DNA of 15,151 bases from Pseudomonadota bacterium (GCA_023390705.1 JAEWCI010000570.1:1-15151), one strand, 5' to 3'. Positions 7,002-14,168 are shown, counted from the stretch's first letter. The notes: generated from the sequence alone by a model not told the origin. Translations and numbers: made by a program.

Positions 7002-7030
7002 CGTCTGATCTGCCTCAAGCAGATCAGACG
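7002..7030. terminator. 12-pair perfect hairpin, probable terminator
   Basis: CGTCTGATCTGC (7002-7013) pairs perfectly with GCAGATCAGACG (7019-7030) around a 5-base loop CTCAA. It lies 15 bases past the stop of the minus-strand monooxygenase and between convergent transcription units. A strong T-run is lacking on both sides (GTTGTGT on the plus side), so termination is likely but not textbook. It may also mark the edge of the low-GC patch. Confidence 0.5.
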
Positions 7031-7045
7031 GTTGTGTGGGCGCTC

Positions 7046-8407
7046 CTACTCCGCCGCCAGCTTCTTCGGCCGCCAGGCGCCCCGTTCGGCCTTGCCCAGG
7101 CCGAGATGGTCGCGCAGCGTCGGGCCGGTGTAGTCCTTGCGGTAGATGCCGCGGCGCTGCAGTTCCGGTACCACGTGCCTGACGAAGTCGCCGTAGCCAT
7201 CAGGCACATAGGTGGCGGCGACGACGAAGCCGTCGCAGGCCGGGGCGGTGAACCATTCCTCCATCTTGTCGGCGATCTCCTTCGGCCCGCCGACCATGTC
7301 CATGCGCGGCCGGCCGCGGCCGCTGCCCACAATGAAGTCCCGCACCGTGGGGTTCTTCTTGCCGGTCTTCTTCACCACCCGGTCGCGGATCGCCTGCAGG
7401 CCCTGGATGCCGGCCATTTCCTCGTCGCTGAAGGGCTCGTCCATGCCCTTGCTGGCGAAGTCGAAATTCAGTGCTTCCGAGAGCAGGGAGAGCGCGTCGA
7501 TCTCCAGCGGCAATTTCTCGATCAGCGCTGCCTTGTCCTCGGCCTCCGCCCTGGTCGCGGCGCAGATCGGGGTGATCAGGGTCGCCACCTTCACATGGTC
7601 CGGGTTGCGCCCGGCGGCGGCGACCATCTTCTTGAATTCGGCATACTCATGCCGGCCGGCCGCGACATCGGGGTAGGCGACGAAGACCAGTTCCGCCCAG
7701 CGGGCGGAGAAGATCTTGCCGCGGCCGCTGCTGCCGGCCTGGATCAGCACCGGCCGGCCCTGGGGGCTGCGCGGCACGGTGAAGGGGCCGCGCGACTTCA
7801 GGAATTTGCCGCGGTAGTCCAGCCGGTGGACCTTGTTGCCATCGGCGAAGCGGCCGGTGGCCTTGTCGATGATGAGGGCGTCGTCCTCCCAGGAATCCCA
7901 GTGGCCGAGCACGACCTCGACGAATTCGTCGGCGCGGTCGTAGCGCCGGTCGTGCTCCATCATCTCGTCATGGCCCATATTCGCCGCCTCGCCGTCGTTC
8001 AGCGAGGTGACGATGTTCCAGGCCGCCCGCCCGTTGCTCATCAGGTCCAGGGTCTGGAAGGCCCGGGCGACGTGGAAGGGCTCGTAATAGGTGGTGGAGG
8101 CGGTGGAGCCGAGGCCGAGCCGCGTGGTGGCGGCGGCCATCATGGTCAGGGTAACGATCGGGTCCAGCTTCACGCAGCGGATGCCGTGCTCCACCGTATG
8201 ATGGTGGTCGCTGCCGTAGCGGTCCGGCATGGAGAGCCGGTCGTCGAAGAAGCCCAGGTCGAATTTGCCGGCTTCCAGAACGCGGCCGATCTCCTGGAAG
8301 AAGTCGGCCGTCAGGAAATCCGTGCGCGAGAGCGGATGCCGCCAGGAGCTGGCGTAGTTGGTGCAGTTCTGGGCCTGCATGAAGCCGACGAGGTGAATCT
8401 GCCGCAT
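7046..8407 (-). CDS. Flavin-dependent LLM-class monooxygenase, NtaA/SnaA/DszA family
   Basis: This 453-residue, luciferase-like, FMNH2-dependent monooxygenase has the usual length of the NtaA/SnaA/DszA group, which oxidises substrates such as nitrilotriacetate, pristinamycin II precursors or dibenzothiophene sulfone with flavin supplied by a separate reductase. The recognisable path is: FDLGFFDDRLSMPDRY (49-64), TTRLGLGSTASTTYYEPFHVAR (about 94-115), the SNGRAAWNIVTS block (about 124-135), the HDRRYDRADEF motif, GRPVLIQAGSSGRGK, and a C-terminal VPELQRRGIYRKDY. The ATG at 8407 has AAGGA about seven bases upstream. It is divergent from a tandem pair of Bug receptors, suggesting shared regulation. 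The substrate cannot be deduced, and no flavin reductase gene is in the window. Confidence 0.92.
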   Translation of the reverse strand: MRQIHLVGFMQAQNCTNYASSWRHPLSRTDFLTADFFQEIGRVLEAGKFDLGFFDDRLSMPDRYGSDHHHTVEHGIRCVKLDPIVTLTMMAAATTRLGLGSTASTTYYEPFHVARAFQTLDLMSNGRAAWNIVTSLNDGEAANMGHDEMMEHDRRYDRADEFVEVVLGHWDSWEDDALIIDKATGRFADGNKVHRLDYRGKFLKSRGPFTVPRSPQGRPVLIQAGSSGRGKIFSARWAELVFVAYPDVAAGRHEYAEFKKMVAAAGRNPDHVKVATLITPICAATRAEAEDKAALIEKLPLEIDALSLLSEALNFDFASKGMDEPFSDEEMAGIQGLQAIRDRVVKKTGKKNPTVRDFIVGSGRGRPRMDMVGGPKEIADKMEEWFTAPACDGFVVAATYVPDGYGDFVRHVVPELQRRGIYRKDYTGPTLRDHLGLGKAERGAWRPKKLAAE

Positions 8408-8480
8408 GGTCGTTCCTTCCCCATTCCTGGGGCGAGTTTCGCCGCTCTCACGGCAGCGTCAATGCCTTCCGGCAGGAATT

Positions 8481-8535
8481 GCTACCGGGTGGTAGGGCGC
8501 CTTCTGCCCGGCCCCGGGGTGATATCCCCGGTAGC
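8481..8535. promoter_or_regulatory. Nested inverted repeats in the divergent monooxygenase/Bug promoter region
   Basis: GCTACCGGG (8481-8489) and CCCGGTAGC (8527-8535) form a perfect 9-base inverted repeat. Inside it, another GGTAG half-site at 8491-8495 faces the first arm, and CCGGGG (8514-8519) pairs with CCCCGG (8526-8531). The 227-base gap between divergent start codons 8407 and 8635 must hold both promoters, so a shared operator is plausible. I see no convincing -35/-10 pair, and no regulator gene is nearby. Confidence 0.35.
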
Positions 8536-8634
8536 CGGCGGCGCCCGGCCCCGCATCCGCCGATGCATGTTGCCGAACGCTGGTGTTAGGCTGGGGGCAA
8601 GCGGGCACATCAAGCCCGCGCAGGGAAACGCCGC

Positions 8635-9606
8635 ATGATCCTACGCCGCTCGCTCCTCGCCACCCCGGTGCTGGCCCTGCCCGGCTTTGCCCGGGGCCAG
8701 CCGGCCTGGCCGGAAAAGCCCATCCGCTACGTGGTCGGCGGCGCCGCCGGCGGGGCCAGCGACATCTTCATGCGTATCCTCGAAAACCGGCTGCGGGAGA
8801 GGCTCGGTCAGCCCCTCTGGCTGGACAACCGCCCCGGCGCCGGCGGCCTGGTGGGGGCGGAGGTCGTCGCCAAGGCCACCCCGGACGCCCATACCTTCTA
8901 CGTCAACCACATCGCCAGCCACGGCATCGGGCCGACGCTGCACCGCAGCCGGCTGACCTTCGACCCGCTGAAGGACCTGCCCGGCGTTGCCCGCATCGCC
9001 AGCCTGCCGAATGTGCTGATCGTCAAGCCTGACCGCGGCATCAGCAACGTCCGGGAACTGGTCGCCTTCATCAAGGCGAACCCGCGCCAGGCCAATTTCT
9101 CCTCGGCCGGGGCCGGCACCTCCTCCCACCTCTCCGGCGTGCTGTTCGGCCTGCGGATGGGCATGGAGGTGACGCATGTGCCCTATCGCGGCACCGCGCC
9201 CTCCATGGCCGCGGTGATGAACGGGGAGGTGCTGTTCGCCATAGACAACGCCCCGGCCTCCCGCCAGCAGGTGCTGGCGGGGATGCTGAAGGCGTTGGCG
9301 GTCAGCACCGGCCAGCGCGTCTCCATGATGCCGGAACTGCCGACCATGCAGGAGGAAGGCGTGCCGGATTTCGACGTCGCTTCCTGGTACGGCATCGCCG
9401 CCCAGGGCAGCACCCCGCGCCCGGTGATCGAACGCCTGGGGCGGGAGATCGTGGATGCGCTGCGTGACCCGGCCATTGCCCAGAAGGTGCGGGATTTCGG
9501 CGCCGAGCCGGCCCCGCTGCTGCCGGCGGAATCCGTTGCGTTCATGAAGGGGGAGGTGGAAAAATGGCGTCCAGTGGTGCTCGCTTCCGGCGCTTCGGCG
9601 GACTAG
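8635..9606 (+). CDS. Bug/TctC-family periplasmic receptor (first of tandem pair)
   Basis: This 323-residue secreted solute-binding protein starts at the ATG at 8635, with AGGGA eight bases upstream. The leader is short with a twin arginine (LRRSLLATPVLALPGFARG). Family blocks are WPEKPIRYVVGGAAGGASD (mature N-terminus), DNRPGAGGLVGAE, the SLPNVLIVKP block, and VTHVPYRGTAPSMAAVMNGE with IDNAP. It is highly similar to the next gene throughout, indicating tandem duplication. No TctA/TctB lies alongside, so it is an orphan receptor: it may work with distant TctAB subunits or in ligand sensing, as described for some Bug proteins. Its position facing the LLM monooxygenase suggests a related ligand (inferred). 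Confidence 0.9.
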   Translation: MILRRSLLATPVLALPGFARGQPAWPEKPIRYVVGGAAGGASDIFMRILENRLRERLGQPLWLDNRPGAGGLVGAEVVAKATPDAHTFYVNHIASHGIGPTLHRSRLTFDPLKDLPGVARIASLPNVLIVKPDRGISNVRELVAFIKANPRQANFSSAGAGTSSHLSGVLFGLRMGMEVTHVPYRGTAPSMAAVMNGEVLFAIDNAPASRQQVLAGMLKALAVSTGQRVSMMPELPTMQEEGVPDFDVASWYGIAAQGSTPRPVIERLGREIVDALRDPAIAQKVRDFGAEPAPLLPAESVAFMKGEVEKWRPVVLASGASAD

Positions 9607-9611
9607 GCGCG

Positions 9612-10586
9612 ATGCTGTCGCGTCGGACCCTGCTCGCGGCCGGCGCCGCGGGCCTGGCGGTGCCGAACCTGGCGCGGGCCCAGGCAGGCTGGCCGGAGAA
9701 GCCCCTGCGCTTCATCATCAGCGCCCAGGTCGGCGGCGTTTCCGACATCTTCATCCGCATCCTGGAGAACCGCATCCGCGAGAGTCTCGGCCAGGGCCTC
9801 TATATCGATCCCCGGCCGGGCGGCGGCGGCATGATCGCGGCCGAAACCGCGATCCGCGCCAACGACAACCACAGCTTCACGGTCAACCACATCGCCTCGC
9901 ACGCCATCAGCCTGGCGGTGTACCGCAACCGCGGCACCTTCAACCCGCATGTGGAATTGCCGGGCATCTGCCGCCTCGCCCGCCTGCCCAACGTGCTGAT
10001 CGTGAAGGCGGACAAGCCCATCCACAGCGTCGCGGACCTCATCGCCTACATCAAGGCCAATCCGCGGGAGGCGAATTTCAGCTCGGCCAGCCCCGGGACC
10101 TCCTCGCAGCTCTCCGGCCTGCTCTTCGCGCAGCGGATGGGCATTGAGGTGACGCATGTGCCCTATCGCGGCACGGCCCCGGCCATGCAGGCGGTGCTGA
10201 ACGGCCAGGTGCTGTTCAACATAGACAACGCCCCGGTCTCGCGCGCCCTGGTGCTGCAGGGGGCGCTGCGGGCCCTCGGCGTTAGCACTGCCGAGCGCGC
10301 CAGCACCATGCCGGAATTGCCGACCTTGCAGGAGCAGGGCGTGCCGGATTTCGATGTCTCCTCCTGGTACGGCATCGCCGCGCCGGCGGCGACGCCGCGG
10401 GCGATCACGGACCGGCTTGCCGGCGTGCTGCTGGACGCGATGAACGACCCCGACATCGCGCGGCGCTTCCGCGAGGTGGGCGCCGAGCCCTGGCCGCTCG
10501 GCACCGAGGGCTATCGCGAGTTCATCGCGGCCGAGACGCGGCGCTGGGCGGCGGTGGCGGAAGCGGCCGGCGCGACGGTGGATTGA
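9612..10586 (+). CDS. Bug/TctC-family periplasmic receptor (second of tandem pair)
   Basis: This is a 324-residue paralogue of the preceding gene, starting five bases after its stop, so the two form one transcription unit. The leader LSRRTLLAAGAAGLAVPNLARAQ is Tat-like. Family blocks are WPEKPLRFIISAQVGG, DPRPGGGGMIAAE, VTHVPYRGTAPAMQAVLNGQ and IDNAP. The start at 9612 has a poor ribosome-binding site. An in-frame ATG at 9564, inside the preceding gene, has GGGAGG seven bases upstream and would add 16 residues before the leader. I prefer 9612 because it gives a normal leader like that of the sister gene, but this is unsettled. It shares a 29-base exact DNA match with its sister (9166-9194 and 10146-10174). 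Ligand unknown. Confidence 0.9.
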   Translation: MLSRRTLLAAGAAGLAVPNLARAQAGWPEKPLRFIISAQVGGVSDIFIRILENRIRESLGQGLYIDPRPGGGGMIAAETAIRANDNHSFTVNHIASHAISLAVYRNRGTFNPHVELPGICRLARLPNVLIVKADKPIHSVADLIAYIKANPREANFSSASPGTSSQLSGLLFAQRMGIEVTHVPYRGTAPAMQAVLNGQVLFNIDNAPVSRALVLQGALRALGVSTAERASTMPELPTLQEQGVPDFDVSSWYGIAAPAATPRAITDRLAGVLLDAMNDPDIARRFREVGAEPWPLGTEGYREFIAAETRRWAAVAEAAGATVD

Positions 10587-10593
10587 AGCAGGA

Positions 10594-10621
10594 CGCGGAC
10601 GGGCGGAACGGCCCGTCCGCG
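10594..10621. terminator. Bidirectional terminator candidate between convergent genes
   Basis: CGCGGACGGGC (10594-10604) pairs perfectly over 11 bases with GCCCGTCCGCG (10611-10621), loop GGAACG. It fills the 42-base gap between the second Bug gene (ending 10586) and the convergent SDR gene (ending 10629). The GC-rich stem has no T-run, but its placement strongly suggests a terminator for both strands. Confidence 0.55.
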
Positions 10622-10628
10622 ACCGGCT

Positions 10629-11432
10629 CTAGCCGTTCGACAGCGCGGTGATCGCCGTCGCACCGGCATCCACCGGCACGATGGCGCCCGTCATCCAGCG
10701 GGCATTGCCGGAACAGAGGAAGGTGACGGCGGCGCCGACATCCCAGCCGCTGCCTTCCACCTGCAGGATGCTGCGCTTGCGCCGTGCCTCCCGCAGTTCC
10801 GGCGTCATGTTGTTGGCCTGCACCATCGGCGTATAGACCATGCCGGGGCAGACGCAGTTCACGCGGATGCCGTCCTTCGCGTGGTGCACCGCCATGGCGC
10901 GGGTCATGTTCACCACCGCGCCCTTGCTGGTGGGATAGAGCAGCGAGGGATGGCCGCCGCGCAGCCCGGCCACCGACGCGATGTTGACGATGGCTCCGCC
11001 ACCGGCCTGGCGCATCGCCGGCACGGCGTATTTCGCCATCAGCATCATCGAGGTGACGTTCACCAGCAGCCCATGGTTCCAGGCTTCCAGGTCCACCGTC
11101 TCGGCGGTGCCCTTCGGTCCACTGATGCCGACATTGTTCACCAGGATGTCGAGCCGGCCCCATTTTTCGGTCGCGGTGCGGGTGATGCGCTCGCAATCCT
11201 CGGGTTTCGTCACGTCGCCCGGCGCCACCACGCTCTCGCCGCCCTCCTCGGCGATCATGCGGCGCGTGTCTTCCGCCCATTCGGCATTGGCGTCCGCCAG
11301 CACCACGCGCGCGCCGGCGCGGGCCAGCAGGATGCTGGCGGCGCGGCCATTGCCCACGCCCTCTCCGGGGCGGGAGCCGGCGCCGGTGACGATGGCGACC
11401 TTGCCCTTGAGGTCTTCGGAGATGCCCTGCAT
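10629..11432 (-). CDS. SDR-family NAD(P)-dependent oxidoreductase
   Basis: This 267-residue short-chain dehydrogenase/reductase begins at the ATG at 11432 with AGGAGG eight bases upstream; the longer open frame to 11513 is not needed. The Rossmann glycine motif is TGAGSRPGEGVG (16-27), longer than the usual TGxxxGxG by about four residues. D47 after the second strand favours NAD(H). The NNVG motif is at 99-102, and the catalytic S143, Y156 and K160 are all present. PG and a TPM-type substrate loop follow. It is probably a soluble cytoplasmic oxidoreductase acting on an alcohol or ketone; the substrate cannot be told. It converges on the Bug pair and may be part of the same catabolic theme, though it has its own upstream region. 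Confidence 0.92.
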   Translation of the reverse strand: MQGISEDLKGKVAIVTGAGSRPGEGVGNGRAASILLARAGARVVLADANAEWAEDTRRMIAEEGGESVVAPGDVTKPEDCERITRTATEKWGRLDILVNNVGISGPKGTAETVDLEAWNHGLLVNVTSMMLMAKYAVPAMRQAGGGAIVNIASVAGLRGGHPSLLYPTSKGAVVNMTRAMAVHHAKDGIRVNCVCPGMVYTPMVQANNMTPELREARRKRSILQVEGSGWDVGAAVTFLCSGNARWMTGAIVPVDAGATAITALSNG

Positions 11433-11526
11433 CTGTGTTTCCTCCTGCCTTATCATGCCGGCCAGCATGACTGCCGACCGGTATGCTGCCTTCGTGTCGC
11501 TCGCAGCCGCCACACCAACCCTGCGC

Positions 11527-11566
11527 GATACCGGCCGCAGAGGTCAGGACTTCTGCGGCCGGTATC
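11527..11566. promoter_or_regulatory. Very strong 18-pair hairpin upstream of the SDR gene
   Basis: The 15-base arms GATACCGGCCGCAGA (11527-11541) and TCTGCGGCCGGTATC (11552-11566) are perfectly complementary. Inside them a G-T wobble and two further pairs close onto a CAGG loop. It lies about 95 bases before the SDR ATG and about 80 bases after the Bug stop on the minus strand, with no T-run on the minus side. CCGGTAT or its complement occurs in both arms and again at 11478-11484, closer to the SDR start, which suggests repressor sites. A terminator or a small mobile repeat are alternatives. Confidence 0.45.
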
Positions 11567-11600
11567 AGTTTCTCACCCGAATGGCCTACCCGCCGCGGCT

Positions 11601-11640
11601 GAAAACCGGGCGCGGTCTTCAACCTGGCGGCGCCGTTTTC
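11601..11640 (-). terminator. Probable terminator of the Bug gene / rsfS-side gene array
   Basis: On the minus strand, just 3 bases after the Bug stop, GAAAACGGCGC (11640-11630) can pair with GCGCCCGGTTTTC (11613-11601) with two single-base bulges. The 16-base loop and the A-run/T-run arms fit an imperfect intrinsic terminator. Confidence 0.4.
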
Positions 11641-11643
11641 TGT

Positions 11644-12633
11644 CTAGTCGAGCCGCGCGCCGGAACGTTCGACGAGTTCCCGCCAGCGCGGGATCTCGGC
11701 GGCCATGAATTCGCGGAAGCGGTCGCCGCGCAGGCCGACGAGCCCGATGCGACCATTGCCGGCGAAGCTTTCCTTCACCTGCGGGTCCTCCAGCGCGGCG
11801 GCGGCGGCATCGGCCAGCTTCTGCACGATCTCGGGCGGCGTGCCGGCGGCAACGAAGATGCCGGCCCAGGAAGCGCTGTTGGCGCCACTCACCCCGGCTT
11901 CGGCAAGGGTCGGCACGTCCGGCACCATCGGCACGCGCTGCTCCGCCGTCACCGCCAGGCCGCGCAGCCTGCCGGAGCGGATCAGCGGCACCGTGGTCAC
12001 CGGATTGTCGAACATCATGTCCACCGTGCCGGCCACCACGTCGTTCAATGCCTTGGCGGCGCCCTGGTAGGGCACATGGGTCAGGCGCACGCCGGTCACC
12101 CGCTGGAACAACTCGCCGGCAAGATGCGTGCTGGTGCCCACGCCGCTGGAGGCATAGGTGATCTCGCCCGGCTTCCGCCGCGCCGCCTCCAGGACCTCCT
12201 GAATGGTCCGATAGGGGCGGTCGGGATTGACCACGATCAGGTTGGGTGTCGCCGCCAGGCCATGCACGGGGATGAAGTCGCGCATCGGGTCGTAGCGGAC
12301 ACTGCGGTAGAGCGCGAGGTTCGCCGCCTGGGTGCCCTGCGTCCCGTAGAGCAGGGTGTAGCCATCGGGCGTGCTGCGGGCCACGTATTCCGCCCCGATG
12401 CTGCCGCCGGCTCCGCCGCGGTTCTCGATGATGATCGTCTGGCCGAGCACCGCCATCATCTTCTGCGCGATCAGCCGCGCCGTGTTGTCCGTGATGCCGC
12501 CGGGCGGGAAGGGCACCACCCAGGTGATCGGCCGGGCCGGCCAGGCGGCACTTCCCTGGGCGCGCGCCGCCGGCAGGCCGGCGAGCAGGGCGAGCGCGCC
12601 ACCGAGGGCGCGACGGGTGACAAGGTTCTTCAT
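11644..12633 (-). CDS. Bug/TctC-family periplasmic receptor
   Basis: This 329-residue protein starts at the ATG at 12633 with GGGAG seven bases upstream. The leader is KNLVTRRALGGALALLAGLPAARA|Q, Tat-like. It is a very typical Bug protein: WPARPITWVVPFPPGGITDNTAR, ENRGGAGGSIGAEYVA, SSGVGTSTHLAGE, LTHVPYQGAAKALNDVVAG, and a C-terminal EIPRWRELVERSG. It is clearly more distant from the tandem pair at 8635-10586 than those are from each other. No TctAB is adjacent, so it is an orphan receptor. It follows the alpha/beta-hydrolase by 50 bases on the same strand and is likely cotranscribed; the ligand could be an ester-derived acid (weak inference). Confidence 0.93.
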   Translation of the reverse strand: MKNLVTRRALGGALALLAGLPAARAQGSAAWPARPITWVVPFPPGGITDNTARLIAQKMMAVLGQTIIIENRGGAGGSIGAEYVARSTPDGYTLLYGTQGTQAANLALYRSVRYDPMRDFIPVHGLAATPNLIVVNPDRPYRTIQEVLEAARRKPGEITYASSGVGTSTHLAGELFQRVTGVRLTHVPYQGAAKALNDVVAGTVDMMFDNPVTTVPLIRSGRLRGLAVTAEQRVPMVPDVPTLAEAGVSGANSASWAGIFVAAGTPPEIVQKLADAAAAALEDPQVKESFAGNGRIGLVGLRGDRFREFMAAEIPRWRELVERSGARLD

Positions 12634-12683
12634 GGCGTTTCTCCCGGAACTGGGCACAGGCTTTAATCGCTGTGCGCGTCCGG

Positions 12684-13379
12684 TCAATCCGTCAGCAGGA
12701 AATCCAACGCCTGCCGCGCCACCTCCTCCGGCACCGTGTGGCCGCCGAAGAACTCCATGTAGCGCCCCGGAATGCCGGCGCGCTGCAGCTTCGGCAGCAG
12801 GCGGCGGGAGCAATGCTCGATGGACAGCACCTCGTCCTCCGTGCCGTGGCTCATGAAGACCCGCGTGCCCGGCTCCAGCCGCACCGGCGCGGCGAAGCCG
12901 GGGGAGAAGGCGAGGCAATGGCTGAACAGCGCACCGTTCATCAGCGCGAGGGAAAGGGCGTAGGAAGCGCCATCGGAAAAACCCGCGATCGCCAGCCGCG
13001 CCGGGTCCACCGGCCATGTCGCCAGCAGGCGCTCCAGCGCGGCATCCAGCCGGGCGACATCCGGGCCGTAGCCTTCCATCAGGACATCCCAGGTGGGGCC
13101 CAGGCTTTCCGGCAGCATCACCAGCGCCCGGTCGGCGATCGGGGCGATGCGGCGCAGCGCGCGCTCCGCGGTGCCGCCATGGCCATGCAGCATGACAATG
13201 AGCGGCAGCGGGCCTGAACCCGGCGCCGGCGGCACGCGCAGCCTGCCGTCACGCCCCCCACCCATGCCGAGCGGGTGCAGGCCCGGCGGCAACGGCCAGG
13301 GCGAGGCGGTTTTTTCCAATGGCCGGGGGCGGGCATGCAACTGGCCCGCTTCCGGGCCCTCGGTGGCGGGCTCATCCAT
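12684..13379 (-). CDS. Alpha/beta-hydrolase, phospholipase/carboxylesterase-like
   Basis: This 231-residue serine hydrolase begins at the ATG at 13379 with AAGGAGG six bases upstream. An N-terminal Pro-rich tail of about 50 residues precedes the core. It has an oxyanion-type HGHGG (65-69), the nucleophile elbow GFSDG with S135 (133-137), HGTEDEVL giving D182 and GGH giving H214: a complete Ser-Asp-His triad in the right order. Length and arrangement fit the PF02230-type phospholipase/carboxylesterase group or a dienelactone-hydrolase-like relative. No signal peptide is seen, so it is probably cytoplasmic, hydrolysing a small ester. It lies 95 bases after the NnrU gene and 50 before the Bug gene, same strand. 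Confidence 0.88.
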   Translation of the reverse strand: MDEPATEGPEAGQLHARPRPLEKTASPWPLPPGLHPLGMGGGRDGRLRVPPAPGSGPLPLIVMLHGHGGTAERALRRIAPIADRALVMLPESLGPTWDVLMEGYGPDVARLDAALERLLATWPVDPARLAIAGFSDGASYALSLALMNGALFSHCLAFSPGFAAPVRLEPGTRVFMSHGTEDEVLSIEHCSRRLLPKLQRAGIPGRYMEFFGGHTVPEEVARQALDFLLTD

Positions 13380-13474
13380 GGCGGGCCTCCTTGCCTGTGT
13401 CGCGGATCATCCGCCCCGGTGGTCCCCGCGGCAAGCAGGGACGGGGCCGGGGAAGGAAGCCCGGAGCCGCAGGA

Positions 13475-14149
13475 TCAGCGCGGCGGCAGGGGGGAAACGC
13501 CGAACAGCCCGGCATGGGCATGCAGCAGGCCGGAATAGAGCAGCAGGCCGAAGAACAGCGGCACCAGGCCGATCTCCCCCAGCACCAGCCGGTTGCGCCC
13601 GGCCAGGATGGCGCCGAAGGGCAGGATGGAAGTGCGCCCCGCCAGCGCCGCCCAGCCCGCCGGGTCGCGCCGCGCCAGCTTGGCGTCGATCGAGGGCATG
13701 CCGGCCAGCGCCGTCAGCAGGAAGGTGCCGAAGAAGACCAGGCTGGCGCTGTCGCCATTGGCCAGCAGGTGCAGCGCCGCCCAGAGCGCGAAGGACCACA
13801 GCATGGGGTGGCGGGTGACGCGCTGGATGCCGCGCGGCTCCGCCGCCAGCCCCGGGCCGCCGACGGCGGTGGGATTGCCACGCAGCGAGGCGATGAAGAG
13901 CATGAAGGCCGGCAGCATCAACAGCAGCACCACCCAGCGCAGCCAGGCGGGCGCCACCCAGAGCGGCGTGGTCGGCGCGGCATTGTAGCTGGCCACCAGG
14001 AAGACGATGCCGGCGACGGAGGCGGCGCTGAACAGGCCGCGGAAGCCGCGCTCCCCGATGCGGGCCACGATGGCGTCGCGCAGCCTGGTGCCGGCGAGGC
14101 CGAGATGCAGCGCCAGCCAGAGCAGCGCCGCCAGGATCAGCATGCCCAT
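13475..14149 (-). CDS. NnrU family integral membrane protein
   Basis: This 224-residue membrane protein has about five or six hydrophobic segments. It matches NnrU-type proteins (first named from nitrite/nitric-oxide reductase gene clusters): an N-terminal helix followed by RIGERGFRGLFSAASVAGI, PLWVAPAWLRW, RHPMLWSFALWAALHLLANGD and ASLVFFGTFLLTALAG. The RHPML...HLLANGD block is the clearest signature and resembles isoprenylcysteine-methyltransferase-like membrane proteins. Two in-frame ATGs, 14149 and 14143, are possible; AAGGG before 14149 favours the first. It lies 19 bases after rlmH on the same strand. No denitrification genes are in view, so a role in nitrogen oxide metabolism is not supported by context. 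Confidence 0.87.
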   Translation of the reverse strand: MGMLILAALLWLALHLGLAGTRLRDAIVARIGERGFRGLFSAASVAGIVFLVASYNAAPTTPLWVAPAWLRWVVLLLMLPAFMLFIASLRGNPTAVGGPGLAAEPRGIQRVTRHPMLWSFALWAALHLLANGDSASLVFFGTFLLTALAGMPSIDAKLARRDPAGWAALAGRTSILPFGAILAGRNRLVLGEIGLVPLFFGLLLYSGLLHAHAGLFGVSPLPPR

Positions 14150-14168
14150 CGCCCTTGTCCCCCCGTGG

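Noticed and set aside
6863..8638. 591-codon open frame on the plus strand
   Set aside because: Most of it is antisense to the well-supported monooxygenase, and the composition is shadow-like.
9564..9611. Upstream ATG start for the second tandem Bug gene
   Set aside because: The ribosome-binding site is good, but it lies within the preceding coding region and adds 16 residues before a normal leader. It is kept only as an alternative.
10881..12666. Long plus-strand frames opposite the SDR and Bug genes
   Set aside because: They are antisense to two genes with full motif sets and good ribosome-binding sites.
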